64,000 bases of DNA from the NCBI RefSeq assembly GCF_014212495.1, contig NZ_JACKZC010000005.1, positions 248,001-312,000 on the forward strand. The letters run 5' to 3'. Shown here piece after piece: positions 15,044 to 24,493 of this stretch (position 1 is the first letter of the stretch; each line of letters opens with the position of its first letter). This DNA comes from Pontibacter sp. Tf4 (GTDB lineage Bacteria > Bacteroidota > Bacteroidia > Cytophagales > Hymenobacteraceae). Both the position numbers and the translations under genes were made by a program. Under the pieces are notes generated by a model that made no database searches, was not told the DNA's origin, and saw only the letters and a list, made by a program, of their open reading frames with translations.

Positions 15044-17449
15044 TTATTTATCCTTCAGGTTCTCTTCAAAGAGCTTGTAGATACGCTTATATTCATCGGT
15101 CCAACTCGCGGGCTCAGTAAACCCGTGGTCCTCTACAGGGTAAACGGCCAGCTCCCAGTTATCTTTTCCAAGTTCTATCAGGCGCTGTGTTAAGCGCACC
15201 ACATCCTGGAAGTGCACATTGGTATCCACCATCCCGTGGCAGATCAATAAAGCGCCTTTCAGACCTTCTGCATAGTAGATCGGGGAGCTTTTGGCATAGG
15301 CCAGGCTATCAGTCTGTGGTGTGTTCAGGATATTGGAAGTATAACCATGGTTATAGTGTGCCCAGTCGGTAACAGAACGCAGCGCAGCACCAGCCGCAAA
15401 TATATCCGGCTCTGTAAACATGGCCATCAGGGTAATAAAGCCACCATACGATCCACCATAAATCCCTATCTTCTTCGGATCAACATTGTACTTGTCAACC
15501 AGCAGTTTAGCACCATCCACGTGGTCGCTCAGGTCTTTGCCACCCATAAACTGGTAAATGCCGGTTCGTACATCGCGGCCATATCCCGCACTGCCTCTAT
15601 AGTCTATATCCAGTACAGTGTAGCCCTGGTCTACCAGGAAGTTATGGAACATGTATTCTCGGAAGTAGGAACTCCACCACTTATGCGCATTCTGCAGGTA
15701 ACCGGCACCATGCACAAAAATCACTGCTGGCCCATTTGCCTTTTTAGTTGCGGGCTGATATAATCGGGCGTACACATCGGCACCATCCTGCGCCTTAAAG
15801 CTGATCACTTCCGGCTCACGCCAGTTGTAGGCTTTAAACTCTTCGGTAAGCGAGTTGGTAACCTGACGCGGTTTTGCGCCTTTTTTGTTATTCATCAGGT
15901 ATAGCTCCCATGGCTTGTTGCTGTACGAGTACCTGAAAGCCAACATTTTCTCGTCCGGAGAAAGCGCTACTTCATAAGCGCCAGGCATGGTAGTAAGTTG
16001 CACCATTTCGCCACCGTTTACCGGCATTTTATAAAAGTGCCGCTCACCCGGGTGTACTTTGTTAGCTGTAAAATAGAAGTGCTTTTTATCGCGCGACAGC
16101 TGCACGTCCGATACTTCGAACTTGCCGCTGGTAAGAGCCTTTTTATTGCCTGTTTTTACATTTACTGCATACAGGTGCGAGTAACCGCTCTCCTCCGAAT
16201 GGAACCAGACCGACTCGTTATCTGGCATCCAGCCAATATCACCTGCGCCATAGCTAATGCCGGGTCCGTTTATCCAGGCATCATCGTGCTGGCGATCCAG
16301 CAGGTTCAGGTTACCGGTAGCGGGATCAAGGGACAGTATCCAGCGGTCTTTGTTATCGGCTGCACGGGCTACAACTACAGCATGCTTCCCATTCTCTGAC
16401 CAATACGGGCCGTATAGTGTAGTGGTGCGCATCTCCGCCTTTTTAGTTTTGGAGTCGGCTGCATCTTTGGCTATGCTTGCTTTTTTGTTTTGTTCCAGCA
16501 CATAAGCCGGCACATCGTAAATGCCTTCCACGTTCTTCATGGTCACGGCAAAGGTTGTGTCGCGGTAGATATCGTACACAAAAAACTCCGAAGTGCTTTG
16601 CGCATCGCCAACCTTGGTGCGGGTATTCAGATCCTCGGTATAGCCTGAGCTTGTCACAAAATCCGGTACTATAGCCACCTTGGCATTCTTCGGCCTGCTG
16701 ATCAAACTATAGGTAACATAGCGCTCTTCAGGACTCAGCGTAACCCCACTCACGATCTTGTCGTCCACATAAATCTCCAGCGGACGAACAGGCGCATCGG
16801 CTTTTTGCTGTTTCCGGAAGGCTGCTTTATCAGCTTCGCGCTCTTTTACAATCTGCAGTAACCCTGTTTGCTGGTTTCGTAGCCAAACACGCTGCGGGTC
16901 TTTCTCTTCACCATCTGCAGGCTTTCTTCCTTTTCTGAAATCTGTAAGCTGTGCCAGTTGCCCGTTCGCGATGCGCCATTGGTACAGGTTATTATCTCTC
17001 AGGAAGGTGATCTCCTGCTCGTCGTGGGTAAAGGCAGGGTTACTTTCGCGCTCTACGGTATTTGTAACACGGGTAGCTTTGCCGCTTTTTACATCCAGCA
17101 GATAAATATCGCCATTCTTCTCATAAACCTTCCTGGTTTCGGCACGATTGTACACACCGTTCTGCGCCGGAAGTTTACGACGTTCTGTTGCTGGTACTTT
17201 CTTTATGTTTTTGCCGTCGGTGCCTACCACATACAGCGAGTCGTTGCGGTTGCCTTCGGGGTTCCAGCTAAAATAAACGTTCTTGCTGTCTTCAGACCAG
17301 AAGACGTTGCCAGGTGATGTACCGATCCATTTCGGATCGCGCATGATCTTTTCTATAGTTAGTGCCGTGCCCGGGGTTTGTGCCTGAACCGAGCCGGCAG
17401 CCACCATACTCAGTACAGCAACAACTATAGCTTTCTTTTTAAAAAACAT
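15044..17449 (-). CDS. S9-family (dipeptidyl/acylaminoacyl) peptidase, secreted
   Basis: 801 aa with a signal peptide (MFFKKKAIVVAVLSMVAAGSVQAQ). An N-terminal beta-propeller of WD40-like/DPP IV type occupies about residues 35-560; the alpha/beta-hydrolase domain follows. The catalytic triad is visible: Ser667 in GIYGGSYGGF, Asp742 in VDTNVHF and His775 in EDHGF. Such periplasmic or exported serine peptidases release di- or oligopeptides. It is next to an amidase and a SusCD pair, which together suggest peptide scavenging. Each gene seems to have its own transcript. Confidence 0.93.
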   Translation of the reverse strand: MFFKKKAIVVAVLSMVAAGSVQAQTPGTALTIEKIMRDPKWIGTSPGNVFWSEDSKNVYFSWNPEGNRNDSLYVVGTDGKNIKKVPATERRKLPAQNGVYNRAETRKVYEKNGDIYLLDVKSGKATRVTNTVERESNPAFTHDEQEITFLRDNNLYQWRIANGQLAQLTDFRKGRKPADGEEKDPQRVWLRNQQTGLLQIVKEREADKAAFRKQQKADAPVRPLEIYVDDKIVSGVTLSPEERYVTYSLISRPKNAKVAIVPDFVTSSGYTEDLNTRTKVGDAQSTSEFFVYDIYRDTTFAVTMKNVEGIYDVPAYVLEQNKKASIAKDAADSKTKKAEMRTTTLYGPYWSENGKHAVVVARAADNKDRWILSLDPATGNLNLLDRQHDDAWINGPGISYGAGDIGWMPDNESVWFHSEESGYSHLYAVNVKTGNKKALTSGKFEVSDVQLSRDKKHFYFTANKVHPGERHFYKMPVNGGEMVQLTTMPGAYEVALSPDEKMLAFRYSYSNKPWELYLMNNKKGAKPRQVTNSLTEEFKAYNWREPEVISFKAQDGADVYARLYQPATKKANGPAVIFVHGAGYLQNAHKWWSSYFREYMFHNFLVDQGYTVLDIDYRGSAGYGRDVRTGIYQFMGGKDLSDHVDGAKLLVDKYNVDPKKIGIYGGSYGGFITLMAMFTEPDIFAAGAALRSVTDWAHYNHGYTSNILNTPQTDSLAYAKSSPIYYAEGLKGALLICHGMVDTNVHFQDVVRLTQRLIELGKDNWELAVYPVEDHGFTEPASWTDEYKRIYKLFEENLKDK

Positions 17450-17496
17450 GTGGTTATAGTTTGTGTCAGGTTATTTGCCATTCAAATTAAATGAAA

Positions 17497-17534
17497 TGTC
17501 CCGATTTCTCAAGTTAAACCTGCGAATCGGGACA
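17497..17534 (-). terminator. Hairpin after the amidase gene
   Basis: TGTCCCGATT (17497-17506) pairs with AATCGGGACA (17525-17534) across an 18-nt loop, just past the amidase stop. No clear T run follows, so its role as terminator is uncertain. Confidence 0.5.
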
Positions 17535-17557
17535 TTCTATGGATAGATGCCTATAGT

Positions 17558-19225
17558 TTAGGGCTTAGCCAGAAAAGCAGTCGGGCGTTTCTCGTCGTGT
17601 GGGGTCAGGTCCTGGTATAGTTTGGCGAGGGCCAGCGCCTCAGCTTCGCCAAACAGTTTGCCTATAAACGTAATAGTGGTTGGCATACCGTTTTTCTGGA
17701 ATCCGGTCGGAACTACCACGCAAGGGTGACCGGTAAGGTTGGTAACCACCAGGTTGCTGCTGCCAAAAGACGGACTGATGTAAACGTCGATGTCTTTCAT
17801 TCTTTCCTGCATCTGCTGCACCAGTAAGGTTCGTACCCGCTGTGCCTGCAAATACTCTACAGCAGGAATAAAGCGTCCGCTCCTGAAGATATTCGGCCAG
17901 GCATTTTTGTGCTGTTGCTTCAGTTTGCTGTCGTTCCCACTGCGTGTCAGTTCATCAAAAGCCGCGGCTCCCTCTACCGAAATGGTCATGATCAGATCAT
18001 TTACCGGCAGATCAGGAAGTTCAATAGGTATAAGCTCAATTCCTGCTTTGCGCAATGTTTCCAGTGCTGCTTCGTCGTTTTCCTTAAATCCGTATTTCCC
18101 TTCAAAGTCTTTCTTCAGGTAACCTACACGCAGCTTTTTCGGGTTTATGCTTTTGCTATAGTTGAAAGGCGCATCATACACCGATAGGTCTTTCCCATCA
18201 GGACCATAGATAGCATTAAATACGATGGCAGCATCCTCAGCGGAACGGGTAATTGGTCCAATTTTATCCATACTCCAGCTTAGCGCCATGGCGCCGTGCC
18301 GGCTTACCCTGCCAAAGGTTGGCCGCAAACCGGTAGTACCACAAGCCGTTGACGGTGAAACTATAGAACCCAGGGTTTCCGTCCCGATGGCATAAGGCAA
18401 CAATCCAGCAGCCACTGCTGCGGCAGAGCCCGCCGAAGAGCCGCTCGAACCTTTACTCAGATCCCAGGGCGATTTGGTTTTACCGCCGTACCAGACATCA
18501 CCCATGGCCAGTTCGCCTAAGGTCAACTTTGCAACCAGCACACCACCGGCATCCTGCAAGCGCTGCACTACTGTAGCATCCATGTCTATCTGCTGATCTT
18601 TGTAAGGAGCAGCGCCCCACGTTGTTTTATAATTCTTTGTTGCCAGCAGGTCCTTCACCCCGAATGGGACACCATGCAACAGTCCCTTGTACTTTCCAGC
18701 CTTTATTTCCTGGTCTGCCTGCCGTGCCTGCTTCAAAGCCAGCTCTTCGGTCAGGGTTGTTACGCATTCCAGTGTCGGGCCATACTTTTTCAGCCTGTCC
18801 AGGTAAAATCTGGTAAGCTCTTCCGATGTGATCTGTTTGGATTTGAGCAGCGCTGCCAGTTGGGGTACACTATAGTACGCCAGGTCATCGCGGTTAGCTG
18901 GTAGTTTAGTTTTACCCGGTATTTCTACTTCAAATTTCTGCTGCTCTTTTGGCCAGGTGTACCGTACCGGTATCGGGTTAAAGACCAGCGCTGGCGCCAC
19001 GTTGTTAGGCAGGGGTACTTTGCGAATACGCTCGTAGCCCTTTCGGAAGTCCTCGAGCTCCGTCGTTGCGGAATCTAACTGCGCGGTTGTAAAATTTAGT
19101 CCTATCAACTGCTTCGCCTGTTGCAGCATGGCAACAGTTATGGTACTATCTGCCACTTTGGTAGCAAAAGCGCCCATCCCAAAGCAGGATGCCGCCAGTA
19201 TGCATAGTTTCAGTTTGCGATTCAT
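17558..19225 (-). CDS. Amidase-signature family hydrolase, exported
   Basis: 555 aa with an N-terminal hydrophobic signal region ending near Ala21. The amidase-signature Ser-cisSer-Lys triad can be placed: Lys191 (GVPFGVKDLLATKNY), cis-Ser about 263 in KGSSGSSAGSAAAVAAG and nucleophile Ser287 in GTETLGSIVSPS. Family members hydrolyse carboxamides, including peptide amides and D-amino-acid amides, or act on glutaminyl-tRNA; a signal peptide excludes GatA. Its neighbours are an S9 peptidase and SusCD, so use of peptide fragments is plausible. Confidence 0.92.
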   Translation of the reverse strand: MNRKLKLCILAASCFGMGAFATKVADSTITVAMLQQAKQLIGLNFTTAQLDSATTELEDFRKGYERIRKVPLPNNVAPALVFNPIPVRYTWPKEQQKFEVEIPGKTKLPANRDDLAYYSVPQLAALLKSKQITSEELTRFYLDRLKKYGPTLECVTTLTEELALKQARQADQEIKAGKYKGLLHGVPFGVKDLLATKNYKTTWGAAPYKDQQIDMDATVVQRLQDAGGVLVAKLTLGELAMGDVWYGGKTKSPWDLSKGSSGSSAGSAAAVAAGLLPYAIGTETLGSIVSPSTACGTTGLRPTFGRVSRHGAMALSWSMDKIGPITRSAEDAAIVFNAIYGPDGKDLSVYDAPFNYSKSINPKKLRVGYLKKDFEGKYGFKENDEAALETLRKAGIELIPIELPDLPVNDLIMTISVEGAAAFDELTRSGNDSKLKQQHKNAWPNIFRSGRFIPAVEYLQAQRVRTLLVQQMQERMKDIDVYISPSFGSSNLVVTNLTGHPCVVVPTGFQKNGMPTTITFIGKLFGEAEALALAKLYQDLTPHDEKRPTAFLAKP

Positions 19226-19324
19226 GGTCTATAGTTTTGTTATATAAATATATATAAAAGCTACAGGTCTTTTAATAGCGTGGCTATAGTTTATTCCCTT
19301 ATCAATCATCAATTTAAAAGCTGA

Positions 19325-19356
19325 ACAAAAAAAGGGCTACCCAAATGGGTAGCCCT
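19325..19356 (-). terminator. Terminator of the susCD operon
   Basis: Perfect stem AGGGCTACCC (19333-19342) with GGGTAGCCCT (19347-19356), loop AAAT, followed on the minus strand by a T run (A run 19327-19333). It separates susD from the amidase gene. Confidence 0.9.
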
Positions 19357-19378
19357 CTTCTATTTATTCCGTTTCAGA

Positions 19379-20920
19379 CTATTTTTCCAGAACTGGGTTG
19401 TTCTGTACTTCTGCCTGAGGGATTGGGAAAGTCATTTCATCATCATCCCATGAGAATGTCTCGCCAGCGAAGAACAAGTGGTTAGCACCTCTTGTGATTG
19501 ACTTCTTCAGACGCTTCATTGCCAGGTAAGATTTACCTTCACCCCATAGCTCAATACGAGTCTGCAGGAAGATCTCATCTATCAGCTGCGCATTGCTTAG
19601 CGTGTTCAGGTAATCTGTATAAGCATCAACACCTGTAGTCGCTTCTTTACCAGCTACTTCTTCAATTCTTGTGGACATTAACTGAAGCAGCATTGCTTTA
19701 GCAGCAGCATCGTTTCCGAGTCTTGCTTGTGCTTCGGCATTCATCAACATCATTTCTTCCATACGCATGTAAACGTAGTCAGTAACAACATTACGCTGAC
19801 CTCCTTGTACCCTTGCAGGATCGAAGAACTTGAAATATGGCCAACCTGATGCGCTGAACTGCTTTCTTCTTAAGTCATCCGGACGGATAGAAGCCTGTAA
19901 ACTAGCGTCTATTTTTTTAGGGTCACCAGCCCAGGCGTAGCTATAGGTAAATAAGTCTATCTGTCCCCACCATGACACAAGGTCAAGATCGCTATCCAGT
20001 GTCAGGTCTACACCCCAGATCCAGCTTGGAGAAGCTACGTTATTGAAACCAGATTCCGGATTCAGCAAACGGCCTGAAGCGTCAACCTGACCATAAAGCG
20101 CATTTTTGCTCGTAATGCTATAGCCACCTTCTGTTAAGATCTCGTTTGTTAAGGTAACAACCTTTGCTAGGTCAGCATTTGTACCTCTTGCAGAAAGTAC
20201 ATAAACTAATAAACCTTTTGCTACGTTTTTATCAACCTGCTCTTTAGAGCTTCTGTTGAAGTCTTCCAGATACTCGATAGCCTGCGTCAGGTCATCTACC
20301 ATCAGGTTATAAACTTCCGCAGACGTGCTCTTAGGCTGGTTTGGCATTTTAGCATCGGTGTAGATCGGAAGGATCTTCTCGCTGCCTGTACCATATCCTG
20401 GAGCATAAAGCTGCGACAGGTAGAAGTAAGCATAAGCACGCATGGCTTTTGCCTGACCCATGATGTGGCGCTGAAGTTCTCCTTCTGGCTCAGCATCGGT
20501 ACCACCCAACAGGTCGATCACGTTGTTAGCTGATCTTACCATACGGTAGTAGTAACGCCAAGGCGTGTATGCTTCGTTTCTGGTAAAGTCAGTGGTTGCC
20601 TGGTAACGTACGATAGTAGTATACCAGCCATAGTTTGTACCAACCAGCGCCATATCAGAAGACAGCATATCCATAAAGATATCATAGCCTTTCTGACCGA
20701 AGTCATCGTGACGTGTAGTACCGCCTGTCCACATGTCATACATCATAGAGTACAGACCGGCAACGTTACCAGCAAGAAGATCCGGGTCAGTTTTCACCGC
20801 TTCCGCAATCTGCTCAGGCGTAAGCTGTTGTGTAGGCTTTTTGTCAAGGAAGTCCTGATCACAGCCACTCACGAAGAACATGAGAGCAGCAGCGCCTAAA
20901 GTATATATTTTCTTTTTCAT
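19379..20920 (-). CDS. SusD/RagB-family outer-membrane lipoprotein
   Basis: 513 aa from ATG at 20920; an earlier TTG at 20932 is less likely. Lipobox FFVSGC with Cys20. The SusD fold is indicated by the N-terminal FLDKKPTQQLTPEQI, helical TPR-like segments and the C-terminal RIELWGEGKSYLAMKRLKK and FPIPQAEVQNNPVLEK typical of the family. SusD caps the SusC channel and binds the nutrient at the cell surface. It starts 14 bp after the susC stop. The surrounding peptidase and amidase, and the absence of glycoside hydrolases, favour a peptide substrate, as for RagB. Confidence 0.95.
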   Translation of the reverse strand: MKKKIYTLGAAALMFFVSGCDQDFLDKKPTQQLTPEQIAEAVKTDPDLLAGNVAGLYSMMYDMWTGGTTRHDDFGQKGYDIFMDMLSSDMALVGTNYGWYTTIVRYQATTDFTRNEAYTPWRYYYRMVRSANNVIDLLGGTDAEPEGELQRHIMGQAKAMRAYAYFYLSQLYAPGYGTGSEKILPIYTDAKMPNQPKSTSAEVYNLMVDDLTQAIEYLEDFNRSSKEQVDKNVAKGLLVYVLSARGTNADLAKVVTLTNEILTEGGYSITSKNALYGQVDASGRLLNPESGFNNVASPSWIWGVDLTLDSDLDLVSWWGQIDLFTYSYAWAGDPKKIDASLQASIRPDDLRRKQFSASGWPYFKFFDPARVQGGQRNVVTDYVYMRMEEMMLMNAEAQARLGNDAAAKAMLLQLMSTRIEEVAGKEATTGVDAYTDYLNTLSNAQLIDEIFLQTRIELWGEGKSYLAMKRLKKSITRGANHLFFAGETFSWDDDEMTFPIPQAEVQNNPVLEK

Positions 20921-20934
20921 GATAATACTCAAAA

Positions 20935-23900
20935 TTAAATTTTAACTCTTAAACCAGCAGTGAATGTTGATAAAGGAGAGTAACGGTACGTATCTGATGC
21001 ACCACTTTCAGCTGTAGATGGGTTGAAGCCATTACGTGCAGAGTTCAGCCACAGGTTGTCGCCAGATACCCATACAGACAGGCCACCTACGCCATACTTG
21101 CTTGTGATAGAAGTTGGCAGTGTATAGCTCAGACGTACGTTGTTAAGTGCCATGTAATTTGCTTTTGTGATGAAGCGTGATGACACAGAGTTTACGTTCA
21201 CATCCTGGCTGTTTGACAGACGAGGTACATCAGTCACATCGCCTGGCTTCTGCCATCTGCCCATGATGTCCTGGTGCCAGTTGTTGCTACCGGCAAGGCC
21301 GTTGTGCATTAAACCTGCATAAGCATAATCGTAAGAGTAACCACCTATGCTATACAGCATCTGCACATTCAGGTCGAAGCCTTTGTAACCAGCGCCAATG
21401 TTAAAGGCACCACGTACATCAGGAATAGCAGACTTACCAACATATTTCTGAGTTGCGTTAGCATACGTTTTAGTAGTAGCTACTTTCAGAACTGCATCTG
21501 GGTTTGCAGCCATATATTCGTGTAAGCTTAGTACCTGCTCACCAGTATCGAATGTGTTGTTGTTGTTGGCATCGTTGTAGTGTACAGTCCACATTGCGCG
21601 GCCATCTGCAGGGTCTACACCAGCCCACTCACGTACATAGAAATCAAACAGAGAGTGTCCTTCAGACCATCCGTAAGGAGAGTTAGAAGTATCGATCACT
21701 TTTGGCTTACCTGTAGCAGGGTCGATTGGCATCTTCATCATTTCGTTTGTGAAGATCTCACCGTTCACACCCAGGCTCAGACGGTAATCTTTACCCTGGA
21801 ATACATCAGCAGTCAGGTCGAACTCAAGACCACGGTTCATCAGGTCACCATCGTTTACGTTAATGATGGCAGTACCACCTGAAGGACCTACACGACGGCT
21901 GAAGATCATATCAGTTGTATTTTTCTGATAGAAGTCAATCGAACCGTTCAGGAAGTTCTTGATACCGAATTCAAAACCAGTCTGGAACATTCTTGATTTT
22001 TCCCAGGTCAGGTCAGGGTTACCAGTAACCGACTCAGCCAGAGCTGGCTTATCGTTCAGGTTGTTAATGCTCCATAGGTCATAACCACCCCAGATACCAA
22101 CACTGTTCTGGTCACCGATCAGACCGTAGCTGGCCTTATATTTCAGGTTTGTGAACAGTTCCTGGCTATCCATGAAGTCTTCGTTTGTGATTACCCATGC
22201 AGCACCTATCGAACCGAACGTACCCCATTTGTTATTCACGAAGCGAGAAGAACCATCTCTTCTGATTGTAGCAGACAGGAAGTATTTTCTGCCGTAGTCG
22301 TAGTTTAACTGACCGAAGTAAGATTCGATAGCGTAAGACTCATCATAAGAGCTTGATGGGTTTTTAACTACTGTGTTGTTCAGTTCCAGAACATCCGGGT
22401 GAACCAGGTTATAACCAGAAGCTGTCAGGTAGTTTCTTGACCAGTCGTAGGCTTCGTGTGCAGCAAGGGCTTCGATCGTGTGCTGACCAAATGTCTTGTT
22501 GAAACGCAGCATGTTTAACAGGTTGTAAGAGAATACTTCAGTTCTCTGCAGGAACAGGCTACCATTCTGTGATGCGGAACCACCATAGAATTTATTACCT
22601 CTGCTTACATATTTGTTGTGGTAGTACTGTGATCCAAGGCGGTTTTCTAATACAAGACCATCCATGATGTTCACATTCATGCTGATGTTACCATTCAGCT
22701 CGTTACGGTAGTGTCTGCTGATATCATAAGTAGCGTCAGCAATAGAGTTGGTAAGACCACCGAAACCACGTGCGTTTACAGTACCATAGTCAAACTGACC
22801 ACCACCGAAGATAGGGTCGTTGATGATTTTACCTTCGCCATCTCTCATGTACAGCGGATAGATAGAAGGAATGTTATCTACGAACCAGAAAATGCTACCA
22901 GAGTCAGAAGACTGACCGTTGTTGTTAGTCTCTGATCTTACATAACCAAAGTTAAAACCACCGTCTAACCACTTGTTGATCTCCTGCTTCACGTTTAAGC
23001 GGGCAGTTAAACGCTCGTAATCAGAGTTTATCAGGTAACCTTTATCATTTAAGTAACCTATTGAAGAATAGTAGTTGGTTTTGCCGTTAGAGCCACCAAA
23101 CTTAACGTTTGCTTCACGACGGGCAGAGTTCTGGAAACCATAGTCTTCCCAGTCTTCCGGGTTGTATTTTCTTGTAACACCTGGTCTTACGCTTCTTGTA
23201 GCAGGATCGATCAGGGCAGCAGCGTCTGCTACGTTCCACATGTTGTAACCTGGCGCAATACCATTGGCAGAGAATAATCTGCTGTTTGCAAAAGTTACCG
23301 GATCAACGTCGTTTGAAGGATCAGCATCGTTGTTGTTCAGAATGCTTCTCTGGTTGTAAAGACCTTCCCAAGCCAGACCGATGTATTGCTCAGGTGACTT
23401 GATGATGTCATAACGAGGGATAAGCTGCATGTTTGTACCAAAGCTGGCATCAGCCTCGATGTAAGATTTTTTACCTCTACCAGTTTTAGTAGTGATAACA
23501 ACCACACCGTTTGCACCTCTTGAACCGTAGATCGCAGTTGCAGCAGCATCTTTCAATACTGTTGTAGACTCGATGTCAGCAGGGTTGATAGAGTTGATGC
23601 TACCTGAGAAAGGAACACCATCTACTACGTATAATGGATCACGGCTACCACTTACAGAACCAATACCACGGATACGGATAGTAGCAGCAGAACCTGGCTG
23701 ACCGCTTGTGTTGATTACACGCACACCAGAAACCTCACCGGCAAGTGCCTGTGATACGTTCGCAACGTTCTTGCTTTCCAGTTTCTCACCGCTAACTACT
23801 TTAGCAGTACCTGTAAAAGACTCTTTAGTAGAAGTAGAGTAACCTACTACCACAACTTCAGAAAGAGTTTCAGAAGAAATTCCTAACTGTACATTGATAG

Positions 23901-24171
23901 TTGTCTGATTACCAACTGTCACTTCTTTGTTGTCATACCCCACATAGCGGAACACAAGAACCGCATCATTAGATGGTACAGAGATAGAATAGCTACCATC
24001 CACACCGGTAGCCATACCAGTGGATGTGCCTTTAACCAAAACAGTCACGCCAGGTAAACCAAGACCTGACTCCTGGTCTGTTACCTTACCCGTTACTGTC
24101 CGATTTTGTGCCAGCACTTGCACCACAAGCGCAAACACAAAAATGAAACTGAGCAGTAAACTCTTCTTCAT
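20935..24171 (-). CDS. SusC/RagA-family TonB-linked outer-membrane transporter
   Basis: 1078 aa. Signal peptide 1-21 (ends VLAQ), a carboxypeptidase-D-like regulatory domain at about 24-105 (VTGKVTDQESGLGLPGVTVLVKG), a plug at about 115-230 with the family motif RIRGIGSVSGSRDPLYVVDG, then a 22-strand barrel ending in TFTAGLRVKI. It takes up large nutrients with TonB energy together with the SusD downstream. No N-terminal signalling (STN) domain, so it does not sense through an anti-sigma factor. The gene almost lacks the CTATAGTT word that fills neighbouring genes. Confidence 0.97.
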   Translation of the reverse strand: MKKSLLLSFIFVFALVVQVLAQNRTVTGKVTDQESGLGLPGVTVLVKGTSTGMATGVDGSYSISVPSNDAVLVFRYVGYDNKEVTVGNQTTINVQLGISSETLSEVVVVGYSTSTKESFTGTAKVVSGEKLESKNVANVSQALAGEVSGVRVINTSGQPGSAATIRIRGIGSVSGSRDPLYVVDGVPFSGSINSINPADIESTTVLKDAAATAIYGSRGANGVVVITTKTGRGKKSYIEADASFGTNMQLIPRYDIIKSPEQYIGLAWEGLYNQRSILNNNDADPSNDVDPVTFANSRLFSANGIAPGYNMWNVADAAALIDPATRSVRPGVTRKYNPEDWEDYGFQNSARREANVKFGGSNGKTNYYSSIGYLNDKGYLINSDYERLTARLNVKQEINKWLDGGFNFGYVRSETNNNGQSSDSGSIFWFVDNIPSIYPLYMRDGEGKIINDPIFGGGQFDYGTVNARGFGGLTNSIADATYDISRHYRNELNGNISMNVNIMDGLVLENRLGSQYYHNKYVSRGNKFYGGSASQNGSLFLQRTEVFSYNLLNMLRFNKTFGQHTIEALAAHEAYDWSRNYLTASGYNLVHPDVLELNNTVVKNPSSSYDESYAIESYFGQLNYDYGRKYFLSATIRRDGSSRFVNNKWGTFGSIGAAWVITNEDFMDSQELFTNLKYKASYGLIGDQNSVGIWGGYDLWSINNLNDKPALAESVTGNPDLTWEKSRMFQTGFEFGIKNFLNGSIDFYQKNTTDMIFSRRVGPSGGTAIINVNDGDLMNRGLEFDLTADVFQGKDYRLSLGVNGEIFTNEMMKMPIDPATGKPKVIDTSNSPYGWSEGHSLFDFYVREWAGVDPADGRAMWTVHYNDANNNNTFDTGEQVLSLHEYMAANPDAVLKVATTKTYANATQKYVGKSAIPDVRGAFNIGAGYKGFDLNVQMLYSIGGYSYDYAYAGLMHNGLAGSNNWHQDIMGRWQKPGDVTDVPRLSNSQDVNVNSVSSRFITKANYMALNNVRLSYTLPTSITSKYGVGGLSVWVSGDNLWLNSARNGFNPSTAESGASDTYRYSPLSTFTAGLRVKI

Positions 24172-24493
24172 GTTAGAATGTGTTAAATAAATAGTTATAG
24201 ATTAGTTTGTGTACCAAATATAACGACGTCAACTATATTTCAAAACACTTTAGGTTATATTTAGATAAAAAATAAATAATATTAGACTTTTTAATTACTT
24301 TATATAACTATAAATAAGTCCATTCCCTTAATTTTTCAAACCATTCACTTCAAAGTTTAAACACCTTGCTTATTATCAGGTATTTAAATTTATAAAGTAA
24401 TATATACTGAATTGTAAATTTAAGGAGTAGAACTACCCTGAAAGTGCTTCTGGAATATGGTATCGGCACTATTATTCAGAAAGTGCAAACGTA
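24172..24493. other. A+T-rich leader and promoter region upstream of susC
   Basis: About 320 bp, markedly A+T-rich, with no ORF. It holds the susC promoter at its left end and nothing else I can recognise; the right part is downstream of a membrane-protein gene on the same strand. Confidence 0.6.
24215..24245 (-). promoter_or_regulatory. Promoter of the susCD operon
   Basis: On the minus strand TTTTG (plus 24241-24245) is followed after 18 nt by TATATTTG (plus 24215-24222), a full match to the phylum's TTTG / TAnnTTTG pattern. It is 44 bp before the susC start codon. Confidence 0.72.
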
